From NCBI GenBank assembly GCA_023055355.1, contig JALJCS010000050.1, positions 2,418,001-2,482,000 on the forward strand: a stretch of 64,000 nucleotides of DNA. The letters run 5' to 3'. Origin of the DNA: Agelaius tricolor. Lineage: Eukaryota > Chordata > Aves > Passeriformes > Icteridae. Below the pieces are notes generated by a model. That model saw only the letters and a list, made by a program, of their open reading frames with translations. It searched no databases and was not told the DNA's origin. The first letter of the stretch is position 1, and the number at the start of each line of letters is the position of its first letter. Positions 23,301 to 32,214 of the stretch are shown one piece after another. A program made the position numbers and the translations under genes.

Positions 23301-23818
23301 TTCAAGCCAATATTTATGGGTATATTTTTAATTGATTGGTTCTTTCTGGAATTGTATGTACATAATTAACATGCTTTTTATTGAACTGTTTTGCCTTATA
23401 ATGACATCCTATTTTTTTTATTTTTCATAGTTTAATGTCCTTAGGGGGAAAGAAAAAGTAGTTTTTAATATAGTGTGAGTAAGTAACTTTTTCATTTATT
23501 AGAGCATAGTCTCGGAAGAAGAAATGTTTAAAAATTTGTACAAAGATTTTCCACAAGCTTCACAATTACATTCCACAGCAGCAAAAAAGGTATGTTAGCC
23601 TTTCCTAAGATTAAAGCAAGCAGTTAATCAGATTGTTTACAGAAACTAAAGGATGGCTTTATTTTCCTTCCTGGACCCCAGCTCCATCCAGTGTGAAATC
23701 TCCAGGCTCTGCTCTGAAACTCAAAACCATGAGGAGAATGCGCGAGGCGGGCTGGGCTGCGCTCTCCAAAATGGACAGGAAAAGGAAAATTAAAGATGTT
23801 GTAAAGTTCTTTGCTTAA
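2206..23818 (+). CDS. SYCP1: Synaptonemal complex protein 1 (28 coding exons seen, with lesions)
   Basis: SYCP1 forms the transverse filaments of the synaptonemal complex that join homologous chromosomes in meiosis. Exons read: 2206-2283, 3811-3886, 4049-4095, 7060-7224, 7619-7686, 7852-7925, 9264-9322, 9712-9781, 10349-10422, 10856-10964, 11614-11708, 11845-12029, 12476-12543, 13464-13525, 14571-14674, 15157-15274, 15530-15600, 16250-16331, 17171-17233, 17899-17961, 18819-18935, 19513-19623, 20290-20382, 21287-21361, 21797-21856, 23064-23210, 23503-23589, 23682-23818. Phases agree through exon 27 (807 codons). Anchors to the vertebrate protein include the start [50 protein letters not shown] and the tail W(A)2LSKMDRKRK. 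Most of the product is coiled coil; the basic C-terminus fits the DNA-proximal end. The total (~850 residues) is shorter than the ~976 of the human protein: segments near residues 30-45, before KEFQDL, and before TYAIKTP were not found. Odd points: TAG in exon 24, GG donor after exon 22, last exon out of phase by one base, three GC donors. It may be functional through alternative splicing, or a pseudogene. Confidence 0.9.
2284..3810 (+). other. SYCP1 intron 1, no further gene seen
   Basis: Apart from the 46-bp duplication I see no gene or clear repeat. A pyrimidine-rich acceptor-like site near 2686 is followed by an open stretch, but its phase does not fit exon 1. A short exon equivalent to the human segment just after residue 26 could be hidden here. 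Confidence 0.4.
2455..2536. repeat. 46-bp tandem duplication with (CA)n core
   Basis: Two copies, 46 bp apart, of a unit containing CCCCGGGCTGGAGCACACAC lie in the first SYCP1 intron. There are few differences between them. Confidence 0.85.
4495..4594. repeat. 51-bp exact tandem duplication in SYCP1 intron 3
   Basis: The block beginning CCTTGTCTGGCTTTGTTT occurs at 4495 and again at 4546 with no difference seen over about 49 bp. Perfect identity suggests a recent slippage event or an assembly artefact. Confidence 0.95.
4890..6572 (+). mobile_element. CR1 LINE, 5'-truncated, degenerate
   Basis: This intron-3 insert shows broken reverse-transcriptase coding sequence in several frames, including a D-G-I-H block near 5055, a [11 protein letters not shown] block near 5165 and a [13 protein letters not shown] block near 5600. 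It ends with the CR1 3' tail: the GGTCTCTTCCAACCTCATTA stretch and then repeated ATTCTGTG-like octamers at 6545-6572. CR1 is the dominant avian LINE. Frameshifts and stops show that it is inactive. The exact 5' end is uncertain. Confidence 0.9.
7225..7230 (+). other. SYCP1: Non-canonical GC donor after SYCP1 exon 4
   Basis: Exon 4 must end at 7224 (...GAACTGCAG) to join in phase with exon 5, and the following bases are GCCAGT rather than GTNAGT. It resembles a GC-AG intron but is a weak match to the GCAAGT form. Confidence 0.6.
8000..8810 (+). other. SYCP1 intron 6 stretch without a recognised feature
   Basis: Between exons 6 and 7 (7926-9263) I see no gene. The part at 8200-8340 is more GC-rich than its surroundings and might be an old repeat, but no family is recognised. 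Confidence 0.3.
10690..10745. repeat. Tetranucleotide microsatellite (TCTG/TCTA)n
   Basis: About 56 bp of TCTG then TCTA units with TCTC interruptions lie in the intron between exons 9 and 10. Confidence 0.95.
11437..11582. repeat. AT-rich low-complexity tract (TATAT/TTTATA)
   Basis: Nearly pure A/T sequence with TATA and ATTTATA units ends about 30 bp before the acceptor of SYCP1 exon 11. Confidence 0.9.
15275..15280 (+). other. SYCP1: GC donor (GCAAGT) after SYCP1 exon 16
   Basis: Exon 16 ends CAACAAGAG with the donor GCAAGT, the standard sequence of GC-AG introns. The phase agrees with exon 17, which begins GATAGTAAG. Confidence 0.8.
15601..15606 (+). other. SYCP1: GC donor (GCAAGT) after SYCP1 exon 17
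   Basis: Exon 17 ends CAGCTAAG with the donor GCAAGT. The AG left over joins A at 16250 to restore the Arg of the conserved QLRNELE block, which supports this border. Confidence 0.85.
16795..16833 (+). pseudogene. SYCP1: Relic of a small SYCP1 exon
   Basis: A good acceptor (TTTCAG at 16789-16794) precedes bases that read Val-Lys-Ser-Thr-Glu-Asn and then a Glu/Lys-rich string, at the place where the human protein has a short VKCKLDKSEEN segment. No GT donor follows before the in-frame TGA at about 16837. Skipping it keeps the frame between exons 18 and 19. It is probably a decayed exon. Confidence 0.45.
18270..18303. repeat. (TA)n-rich microsatellite
   Basis: A short ACATATA/TATATATA tract in the intron between exons 20 and 21. 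Confidence 0.85.
19624..19629 (+). other. SYCP1: Defective donor (GGAAGA) after SYCP1 exon 22
   Basis: Exon 22 ends ATGGAAAAGCACAAG, homologous to MEKHK of the vertebrate protein. The next bases are GGAAGA where GTAAGA is expected. With no GT at this point the exon would read on to a TAA about 50 bases later. A cryptic donor downstream, exon skipping (111 nt, in frame) or a sequence error are alternatives. Confidence 0.7.
21329..21331 (+). other. SYCP1: In-frame TAG inside SYCP1 exon 24
   Basis: In the frame that matches SYCP1 (from 21287), codon 15 is TAG between CTT and GAACAACTG. The same AG closes an acceptor-like CTCCCTTTAG, so splicing to 21332 would remove the stop and keep phase, losing 15 codons of coiled coil. 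Confidence 0.8.
21463..21711. repeat. ~75-bp direct repeat, two copies 175 bp apart
   Basis: The copies at 21463-21537 and 21638-21711 both contain GACTTTTGAATGCTGGGG and the AACAGTCTGTGATTATAG end, with two to three differences. The spacer is AT-rich. It is a local duplication in the intron after exon 24. Confidence 0.9.
23680..23682 (+). other. SYCP1: Phase conflict at the last SYCP1 acceptor
   Basis: Exon 27 ends in phase 0 (...GCAAAAAAG, GTATGT donor). The homologous last-exon frame starts GCT at 23681, but the only good acceptor, CTGGACCCCAG, ends at 23681 itself, leaving CTCC as the first bases. As written the tail is out of frame by one base, as if one G had been lost. Confidence 0.6.
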
Positions 23819-24047
23819 AATGCAGAAATACCCAGTGCCCTGGCATTGCTTGCAGGGTTGTTTTTCTCTCAGAGTTAGTGCTTTGTTGCATTTTTCTGTC
23901 ATACTCAGTGTGTTCAATACTGTGTTCATTCCTTCACACATATGAACTTTATAGATCTATAACTGCAACCCCTGCAGAGCCTTTTCCACCTTTCCTCCCT
24001 TGTGCTTCAAAATGTTGGGACAAAAATTGGCCAATTTTAAATTTTGA

Positions 24048-24053
24048 AATAAA
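24048..24053 (+). terminator. SYCP1: Polyadenylation signal of SYCP1
   Basis: AATAAA lies 230 bp after the stop codon in AT-rich sequence. It is a plausible end of the 3' UTR. Confidence 0.5.
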
Positions 24054-24069
24054 TAGAACTGCATAGAAA

Positions 24070-25955
24070 GTTGTTTCAAAGCTGTTTCTGGCATTAGAAA
24101 GTCTGGTTTTAAAGAACTTCTGTTCTTTTAAATTTACTCCATTTTTCTTAACACATAAATCATAGTGGAAGAAATGTTGCTGTTCAATGTATGTTCTTTT
24201 ACCTGAAGTCCTCTTGCTTTCTCCTGCATTTTAATGGCTGTTAGACCTGTCTTTTTAGACTGTTTTGTTTTCAGTATGTTAAAATGGTTTTGAAACTTCT
24301 AAAATTGCAGTAGAATTGCTTGTATTTAAAAAGATTTCAGCTTCACAAGGAGTAAAAGATGCATGTTATAAGATCGTGAAAACAATGTTCAGATGCCATT
24401 AAATTGTTTATCTGAAATAACAAGTATGGGACTATTTGTTATTGCTTTAAATATTTGAACACAGACAGAAATCACCCACCAGCTTTCCTAGGGACCAGCA
24501 GAAGTCCAAGGATAGATTAGAACATCTATTTCTGTATTATTCCTTGATTAATCTGGGTTTCACAACAGCGACAAACCCTACTTCAGAGCCTAGACATAAC
24601 AAGAAAACTACAAGTACATGTTAAAATATAATGCAAAATCAAAAATCCCAAATGCAGGTGAAGTGGGAAGCAAAATAGATTTGTTTTCTTCTTTTTGTGT
24701 AGTCTTAGGGATAGGCCAGTAGTTTGGGTTCCTTATGTTGAGCTGTTGAGCAGCGATGTAAATGAGATTTGTTATTGTATGTAGCTAACAAATATTGTGC
24801 AGAGATCTGGAAGAATCTGCTGTGCTTTCCCCATGAGCACTTGAAAGTGAAAAATGGAAGTTTGTACTGCCCACTTCTGGACTCAAACAGTAACTAATCA
24901 ACTAGAGCCTTGGTATTTCCTAGGGACATGAATCCATGGGATATCACAGAATTCTCCTGATCCTGTGAGTGTGTCCTGTGAGGTGCTGTGTAAATCACCT
25001 GAAAAAGTACAAAAATATTGCCAGCAACACTGCAGAAAGCTTGCAGGAAATGCAAACAGCAGGGAAGGGTGTAAAATCCCATCTGCCCGTTTCTGTGCCT
25101 GATTTTATTTATGGACTGAGGGTGCCCTGCTTGCTGCCATGGCCACAGTGCACAGCTCCATCTCTCCTGCCTCCTTCTCTGGCCTCAGGCCCAGTTCCTG
25201 GGAGCACCCCATGGGGGAGAATCCAGGCAGTGAAAGAGACAAAGAGCCCAAACTCCTGGGCTCAGACTCAGACAGGTCCATGGGGGAAGGAAAAGCTGTG
25301 CAAGGAAGCAAAACCAGGAATTCATTCCCTGCTTCCCACGGGCAGGTGGGTGTTCATCCGTGCCCAGGTGAGCAGGGCTCCAGCCCAGGCAATGGTGACC
25401 TGGGGACACAAATGCCATCACTGCCAGCATCCCCCCCTTTCTGCTTCTTCCCCCTCTTTCCAGACTGATTCTTCTTCCACATGGTCTGGGAATGCCCTGG
25501 GGTCAAGTCAGGTCACTGTCCCAGCTGTGTCTCTGCCCCTTTCTGGTGCTCCCCAAGCCCTCGCTGCCAGGGCAGGATGAGGAACAGGAAAGGCCTCGGC
25601 TCTGGGCAGGAACAAAACCCTCCTGGAACCTTCCCTCTGTTTCCAGGCCAAATCCAAGCCCTGCCCCAGAGAAGCCCCTGGAAGGAAGTTCAGTCTCCCC
25701 AGCCCAAAGCAGTCCCCAGTGCCCATCCCCAGCACCAGGCACTGCCTTCCCCAGGGCGTCTCCTCTAGGAAAGGGATGGCTCAGCGAGCACCAGGCCGAT
25801 GGCGATTGCAGCTCGGGGGGAAAACAGGCGGGAGGGGATCCCTGCTTGGAGTTCCAGGGGTGCTTTATGGGCCAACACACCCGAGGGGTCCAGGCACCAA
25901 GAACCAAGAACAAAGCAGGGTCCAGGCTTTTATATGGGACAAGGGAGGGGGAGCT
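24070..25955. other. Intergenic stretch, no gene supported
   Basis: The first ~900 bp are AT-rich and featureless to my reading. 25100-25950 is GC-rich with overlapping open frames on both strands and no recognisable domain, start context or splice pattern. Confidence 0.4.
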
Positions 25956-25959
25956 TTGG

Positions 25960-26300
25960 TGTCACCATGATATTTTCTGAAACTGAGAAGCTGAGAAGCC
26001 TCACAGGAAAAGAAAAACAAGAATTATCTGCTGCTGTGGAATGCAACAGGTGCATCTTTGATTGGTCCATGTTGGTTGTTTCTAATTAATGGCCAATCAC
26101 AGTCAGCTGGCTCGGACTCTCGGAGAGTCATGAGCTTTTGTAATCATTCTTTTCTATTCCCTGCTTGCCTTCTTTTAGTATAGTTTTAATATATAATTTT
26201 CTTTTAAGATAATATATATCATCAATAATAAATCAGCCTTCTGAAACATGGAGTCAAGATTCTCGTCTCTTCCCTCGTCCTGGGACCCCTGCAAACACCA
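25960..26300 (+). mobile_element. Solo LTR, short passerine type
   Basis: It starts TGTCACCATGATATTTTCTG, has CTGAGAAGCCTCACAGGAAA, TTGATTGGTCCATG and CCAATCAC blocks, then a GTATAGTTTTAATATATAAT region and AATAAATCAGCCTTCTGAAA, ending near GCAAACACCA. This block order is characteristic of a very common songbird LTR group. No internal genes follow. Confidence 0.75.
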
Positions 26301-27050
26301 GCGCACTTTGGGCCTGAGGGCCAATGGGCAGAGGGAACAAGGGTGGTGCAAAGGCGGGACAAAAGGGCAGCAACCAACTGGGATTCAGGGGAGGAGCTGC
26401 AGGCAACGGGAACCAATAGGAAAGCGGGAGTGGGGAACATTCTAGAACTGGGGAGGAGAACAAGGATGATGTAACTTGAGTCATCAACATGTAAGGGACA
26501 CGATGCCACCAGGACACACACCAGGGGACAATGTCACCACACCTCTGGGGACGCTGCCACCAGGACGCCTCCAGTGACACCCAGCATGGGCCCACATGGC
26601 CCCTGTGGGTGACACTGACCCTTGCCCTGTCCCCAGGGGCGGTTGGGGTCCCCTGAGCACGGTGGCCCTGGGACACCCTGGTGGCTGTCACTCACTCCTG
26701 GGCCACTTGTCACCAGCTGAACAAGTTCCCATCCTGCCCTGGTGGGTGGTGACATTTGGCTGGGACACCACAATGGTGGCAGGGGGGACGTGGTGACAGG
26801 AACTGCATCAGGCAGCGCTATGGCTGAGATGAAGGTGCTGGTGGCACTGTGGTGGCACAGGTGGTGGCCTTGATGCTGTCCCAGTTCATGTCCCCATCCA
26901 TGATCATGTCCTCCCATGTCACCATCCATGGCTGTGTCCCCCCATGTCCCTGTCCATGGCCACTTCCAACTCAGGTCCCCACCCAGGGCTGTGTCCCCAC
27001 GTGTGCCCATCCAAGCCTTAGTTCAATGTCTTGATTTTTACCCCAATTTC
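26301..27050. other. Intergenic stretch with weak CCATG repeats
   Basis: No gene was recognised. 26885-26965 has short imperfect repeats of a CATGTCCCCATCCATG type. Confidence 0.4.
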
Positions 27051-27234
27051 AGGGCTTTCAAAGGTATGAACAGAAACCTTTGTGTTTGAAGGCAAAACCA
27101 AAAGGATTTATGTGTCCCTGCCAGAAGAGCATCCATGTGCTTGGGTGGGTGGGAAGAACCTTTTTTGGAGGGGTTTCCAACCCCACTGTCTCCAAAATCA
27201 TGGGTTTTGCCCCAGTCTGACCCGATTTGGTTGT

Positions 27235-27330
27235 AGAAGATGCCTGTGGGGCAGAGAGAATTAAAATGATGGATTTGTATTGGAGAAGACCTCCAAGGCC
27301 ATCCAGTGTTACTTGATGCCACCAGGAAGA
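27235..27330 (-). mobile_element. CR1 3'-end fragment
   Basis: Read on the minus strand it gives a GATGGCCTTGGAGGTCTTCT stretch and CCAATAC, resembling the CR1 3' region. It is short and diverged. Confidence 0.45.
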
Positions 27331-27384
27331 CGCAAGAAGTGAGATTTTTCTGGGGTCAGAAGTCGACAAATCTGCTCCATGTCA

Positions 27385-27690
27385 CTATAGGACATGAAAC
27401 AACACGAGCGCACACACCACTGTTCTCAAGGGGAAAAAAGGGAAGTTTATTTCCTGACTCCAACATTTATAGTTTTCCAAAAGTGACAGTGGATTGGAGG
27501 GTGACAGTGCCACCTCTCCAATGACACTGGACAAACCAACAGTCCATCAGATTTCTTCTCCTCCATAAAAGAATGCAAAACAGTAAGTTATTTACAGGAA
27601 GTATGTGAGAAAGTTTGCTACAAGAATGTAAACATCAGAAGGCTTAGAAAAATCTTCAAAAGTCAGGGTGACAGCTCTCCACAATGGATT
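27385..27690 (-). mobile_element. LTR-like fragment
   Basis: The minus strand has an AATAAACTTCC-type polyadenylation signal at about 27445 and composition like passerine LTRs. The boundaries and family are not established. Confidence 0.35.
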
Positions 27691-27719
27691 TCTGATGTTG
27701 GTCTGTGGGTGTGTCCAGG

Positions 27720-27935
27720 TGCTCACGGGGAGCCAGGAGCCAGCCAGGTGTCTTCCTAACACAAATCAGCAGCACCACGGATCACCAGGGCTCTGCCCAA
27801 CGGGGTCACTGGGGATCATCCAGTGCTGATCCTCCAATGAGGAATGGAGCTGTGGAGCTGGAGCAGCACACAAAGCTCTTCCCGCCCTGGGAGCACTCCC
27901 ACAGCTTCCCTCAGTGCTGGATGAAGCGGTCCAGC
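27720..27935 (-). repeat. Duplicated 3' flank of a zinc-finger gene
   Basis: This block matches 31290-31475: both contain AGGTGTCTTCC, CACCACGGATCACC, GGGTCACTGGGGATCATCCA and a degenerate finger remnant (CTTCCC...CACTGG). In the other copy it abuts the last finger directly; here ~650 bp intervene, which marks an insertion. Confidence 0.8.
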
Positions 27936-27944
27936 TGGAGGAAG

Positions 27945-28585
27945 ATTGATTGATTGTCCTTCTCGGACGTCCCGGCCGGCTGTCCAGCACCGCTAGCAGT
28001 AGGGGGGCACTATCCCGATCTCCGTGGTTCGGGACAGCACCTAAGGCAAACGCTCTGTGCCATGACAGCAGTGTTACCTTGTGGCAGGACGTGGCTTGGC
28101 TTATGGCTACAGTCAGCAGAAATGAGAGAGCGCTCTCCAGCTGTGGTGAATCCAGGTTTATTGGGTCCCAGGGGAAACCGACAACCAAAGAGAGCGAGGG
28201 GGAAGTTGCAACAGCTTATAAGGAGGGAGGGACACAGGGGAGGAGTCAGTCCTTGGACGAATAGGGTTTCAGAGGGGAGTGGGATACAAAAGATTGACTT
28301 AGGGAAAACCCCAATGGGGATAACTTGAGGGTGGGGCCCCAGCCCCTGAGCCAATCACTCGACGCTCCAGCTGAAAGTTTCTAGAGAGTTCTAGAGAGAA
28401 GGGTGGGAGCGCCGAGTGACGGACAGGGCACCGGGGAGGGATTTGAGAAAGGGTACATTAATCTCCAAGGCAACTGGGGAGGAGTTGGGATAACTGGCAG
28501 CATAAAGGAGGAAAGGGAGAACCAGGGCAGAACCATTGCATGATAGGGGGAACAGAACAGTCCAACTTATACAGACAACACAACA
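27945..28585 (-). mobile_element. LTR insertion in the zinc-finger 3' end
   Basis: Comparison with 31290-31540 shows that this stretch is inserted between the last finger and its flank; GCTGGATG occurs on both sides as a possible target duplication. The minus strand carries ACCCAATAAACCTGG at about 28151. The ends are not exact. Confidence 0.6.
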
Positions 28586-29574
28586 GCTGGATGCATTGGT
28601 GTTGGGTCAAGGCTGACCTCTGGGAGAAGCTCTTCCCACACCAGGCACACTCATAGGGCCTCTCCCCGCTGTGGATGCGCTGGTGGGCACTCAGGTGGGA
28701 GCTCGTCCTGAAGCTCTTCCCACACTCCCCACACTCGTAGGGCCGTTCCCCCGTGTGGCTCCTCTGGTGGGCAGTCACTTCATAGCTGGTCTTGAAGCTC
28801 TTCCCACACCTGGGACACTCGTAGGGCCTCTCCCTGGAGTGGATGAGCTGGTGCCTGAGGAGGCTGCACTTGTCCCTGAAGCCCTTCCTGCAGTCGGGGC
28901 AGCGGAAGGGCCTCTCCTCTGTGTGAGTGCGCTGGTGATGGAGGAGATTGGAGCTGATCTGAAACCTCTTGCTGCATTCATCACACTCGTAGGGCCGTTC
29001 CCCGTGTGGCTCCTCTGGTGGAAAATCAGGCTGGATCTGGCTCTGAAGCTCTTCCCACACTCAGGACATCCGTAGGGCCTCTCCCGGTGTGGACGCGCTG
29101 GTGGCGGATCAGGTTGGAGTTGTGGCTGAAGCTCTTCCCACACTGCCCACATTCATAGGGCCTCTCTCTGGTGTGGATTCCCATGTGGGAGTTCAGGTGG
29201 GAGCTCCACCTGAAGCTCTTCCCACACTGCCCACACTCATAGGGCTGTTCCTCTGTGTGGATTCTCCAATGGTTGATCAGGGACGATCTCCACCTGAAGC
29301 TCTTCCCACATTCCGAGCACTCATGAGGCTTCTCCCCATCCTGAAGCTGCTCAGGGACCCCCAACTCTGACCTGTGGTCACCTTCCCGGCCCAAGGTGGG
29401 TCTTTCCTCCTTGGATCCCCGTGATCTGTGTTTGCAGCCCCTCCTTGTGTGGGATCTCGGGGACTTTTCCTCCCCGTTGGATTCCTGTGCCCTGGAGCCA
29501 CTCCAAACGGGCCTCAGCCACCAGGTTCTGCTGTGGGGATTTGTCCTCCCTGCTCTCCATCCTCAGCTCCTTCC
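28586..29574 (-). pseudogene. C2H2 zinc-finger protein, frameshifted, last finger cut
   Basis: This is the 3' exon of a DNA-binding C2H2 zinc-finger gene. It opens after an acceptor CTCCCCCAG at 29575 with ATG at 29560, a spacer starting [12 protein letters not shown] that is typical of avian zinc-finger genes, then nine fingers with TGERPY-type linkers. Three single-base deletions break the frame: near 29395 before finger 1, near 29085 between fingers 3 and 4 (CTCCCGG for CTCCCCGG), and near 29000 between fingers 4 and 5 (four C where the paralogous linker at 28745 has five). The ninth finger has C-X2-C and the first His, but its final His is replaced by Gln as the frame enters the LTR insert. 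All indels lie in G/C runs, so sequence error is possible. Targets are unknown. Confidence 0.8.
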
Positions 29575-29760
29575 CTGGGGGAGGAAGGACAAGGAGAGGA
29601 TGGGATTTGCCTCCGTGCCACAGGGAAGGGGAAGGAGATCCCCCCAGTGCATCCCTGGCTGGACAGCATCAGCAGTGGGGCTGTCCTGCAGCCGGGGGCC
29701 GTGCTGGGCTGGGAGATGGAGCAGGAGAGAGGGGGAAAGGGGCACTGACTTCCTCCTCAC

Positions 29761-30030
29761 CTGCCTGGGTGTCCTGGGGCATCTTCTTCCTCCTCGCAGC
29801 CTCCTCCGCCACCTGGCCAAGGTTTGGGAATGGGAAATCCTGGTTTGGGGGGCAAAACAAGGGCTGAGCGTGTCGGGTTTGATGGTCCCGGTGCCCAAGT
29901 GCAGCTGGAGAAGTCAGCGCCCCTTTCAGCCTCGGGGGGCCCGGACCCCGCTCTTCCCCAGCCTCCCCCACCCCTCCAGGCTGCCTGGGGTCCCTCTGCA
30001 CCGGGATCGCCCCTCTCCGCCATGGATTTG
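29761..30030 (-). CDS. Possible upstream coding exon of the zinc-finger gene
   Basis: The minus strand is open here and ends in a donor CCCAGGCAG/GTGAGG at 29761. It contains a GFPIPKP block followed by an acidic GCEEEEDA stretch, reminiscent of the KRAB-like exon in front of avian zinc-finger exons. The 5' border and true start are not clear because the whole region is GC-rich and open in several frames. Confidence 0.35.
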
Positions 30031-30039
30031 GGGCGACTC

Positions 30040-30625
30040 CCCCTCCCCGCTCACCTGCGGCTTCCGGAGGGGGCGGAACCGGGGCAGCCGCGGCCCGAGC
30101 GGGGGAACCGCGTGGGGTTGGTGCTGCGGCTCCTCCTCCCGCTGCTCCTCTTCCTCCTCCTCTGGCCCTCCTCTTCCTCTTCTTCCCGCTCCTCTCTCTC
30201 TCTTTCCCTTTCCTTTTCCTCCTCCTCTGGCCCTCCTCTCCCTCCCGCTCCTCCTCCGCTCCCAGCCCGGCCCGGGCAGTGCCGGCACCCAAAAGCAGTC
30301 GCGCTCTGCCCTGGGGGGGTTCCAAAGCGGCCCCGCCACGCCCGGCACTGGGAGCGATACTGGGAGCACTGGGAACGATGGTGAGAGCAGCGGGCGGGAA
30401 CTGGGAGCGCTCTCCCTGCCGGTCCCGCTCTTACTGGGAGCACTGGGAGGGAACTGGGAGCAAACAGCGCCCGGACGCGGCTGCAGCCGGCGGGGGCGGG
30501 GCCGAAGCTGAGGGCGTGGTTATGCAAATCAGGGAGCATTTGTGCGCTGGGATTGGTGGGCGGGAGCAGGGCGGAATTTGCACGGTCACGTGAGGGGCGA
30601 GGGGGGCCGGAGCGATGGCGGCGGC
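30040..30625 (-). promoter_or_regulatory. CpG-rich probable promoter of the zinc-finger gene
   Basis: The region contains long pyrimidine tracts at 30120-30250, an octamer ATGCAAAT at 30522-30529, a CCAAT box on the minus strand at about 30550 and GC boxes (GGGGCGGGGC at about 30493). Assignment to the minus-strand gene is from position only. Confidence 0.45.
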
Positions 30626-30642
30626 GTCCGGGGAGAGGGAAC

Positions 30643-30865
30643 CGGGAATGGGGACAGGGAATGGGGAGTGGGGACAGGGAATGGGAATGGGGACAGGGAA
30701 TGGGAATGGGAGATGGGCAATGGGGATGCGAGATGGGCAATGGGGAATGGGAATGAGAATGGGGACCGGGATTGGGAATGGGGACCGGGAATGGGAATGG
30801 GAAATGGGGACAGGGAATGGGAATGAGGAATGGGGAATGGGGACAGGGGACAGGGAATGGGGCCT
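30643..30865. repeat. Minisatellite of GGGAATG/GGGACAGG units
   Basis: About 220 bp of purine-rich units GGGAATGGGAATGGGGACAG in varied order. One strand is nearly free of pyrimidines other than T and is rich in G-runs, so quadruplex formation is conceivable. Confidence 0.9.
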
Positions 30866-31289
30866 GTACTGGGAATGGAGCAGGACGGGACTGAGAGTGG
30901 GGTGACACGGGAAGGGGCGGAGGAAAGGGGAGTGACAGCAGGGAGGGGGGTATCCGCTACAGGGGACACCAGGAAGCGGGACAAGGGGACACAGGGACAG
31001 TTCCAGGCCGGGAAGTCCTTGATCAGCAGCCCCAGAATCTCCACCAGCATCTTCCAAAGCACCCGGAGCCGCTTGGCCTCATGTCCCCAAAGCCCTGAGC
31101 AAGCCCCAAGTCCTTCCCAGGAACTCTCAGCTCCCTCGGACCCAGCATCCCCCACACCTCTGGAACAGCTCCCCACTTCTCTAGCCCCATCTTAGTTCAA
31201 CATCTTTATTTTTACCCAGGTTTTGGGTAAAAGCTTGGAAAGAATGAAGAAATGTGAAAAGAAGACCCAGGCCATGAGGAGCCAGGAGG

Positions 31290-31545
31290 ATGTGGAGCCC
31301 CCAGCCAGGTGTCTTCCCACCAGGGATCACCGGCACCACGGATCACCGGGGCTCTGCCCACCGGGGTCACTGGGGATCATCCAGCGCGGATCCTCCCGTG
31401 GGGATGGAGCTGGAGCAGCGCACGGAGCTCTTCCCACACTGGGGGCACTGGCAGGGCTTCCCTCAGTGCTGGCTGCGTTGGTGTTGGGTCAAGGCTGACC
31501 TCTGTGAGAAGCTCTTCCCACACCCGGTACACTTGTAGGGGCTGT
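31290..31545 (-). pseudogene. Zinc-finger gene relic (last finger and flank)
   Basis: The minus strand encodes one C2H2 finger near 31480-31545 (YKCTGCGKSFSQRSALTQHQ, both Cys and the first His), then a shifted second partial finger and the same flank as 27720-27935. It is a duplicated 3' end of the neighbouring zinc-finger gene. The minisatellite at 31555 cuts it off upstream. Confidence 0.7.
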
Positions 31546-31554
31546 GACATCCCA

Positions 31555-31755
31555 GGAACAGGGCTGGGATGAGCTCTGGTGCCTGGGACATCCCCAGCAG
31601 CAGCGGGGCTGGGATGGGCTCTGGTGCCTGGGACATCCCCAGCAGCAGCGGGGCTGGGATGGGCTCTGGTGCCTGGGACATCCCCAGGAGCAGCAGGGCT
31701 GGGATGGGCTCTGGTGCCTGGGACATCCCCAGCAGCAGCAGGGCTGGCTGTGATG
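31555..31755. repeat. 45-bp minisatellite, four to five units
   Basis: Units begin GCTGGGATGGGCTCTGG at 31563, 31608, 31653 and 31698, exactly 45 bp apart, with a degenerate fifth. Because 45 is a multiple of three, long repetitive open frames arise in several registers. Confidence 0.95.
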
Positions 31756-31759
31756 CTCT

Positions 31760-32210
31760 CCAGTGCCTGGGCCATGCCCAGGGGTGCTGCTGGCTGGGGT
31801 TGGGTTGGTGCCTGTGCAGTGCCCAGGGCAGGGTCACAGCGGGGCAGCTCTCAGTGTCCCCAGCAGGCCACGCTGTCCAGGGCAGCCGTGCCAGCGCTCA
31901 CTGCGCACTCGGGGCAGGCTGGGCTGGACGGGGCTCGGGGCACAAACGCCGCCCCCGGGGCTGGGCTCTGCCCCTGCCTCTGGGGCCCAGCCCCTGCTGG
32001 CAGCGCCTTGGGCAGGGCACGGGGCTGCTGCTGGCCCAGGGGGACAGGCCTTGCCCCCTGCCAGCTGCCAGGGCCCCTCGGGTGCCTGTGCCACAGCCCT
32101 GTGCCTCCTGTCCCCGCTACTCCCCGCCACCTCCACTCCCTCCATCACAGCCCCACTCAACCTCTGCACTGTGACCTCTGGAAAGAACAAAAGAACAGGA
32201 AAGAAAGAAT
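31760..32210. other. GC-rich stretch, no gene supported
   Basis: There are open frames on both strands but no recognisable domain. Confidence 0.35.
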
Positions 32211-32214
32211 GAGA

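Noticed and set aside
29396..30511. Plus-strand open frame of 371 codons
   Set aside because: It is antisense to the zinc-finger gene in CpG-rich DNA, with runs of Ser/Leu from pyrimidine tracts and no domain.
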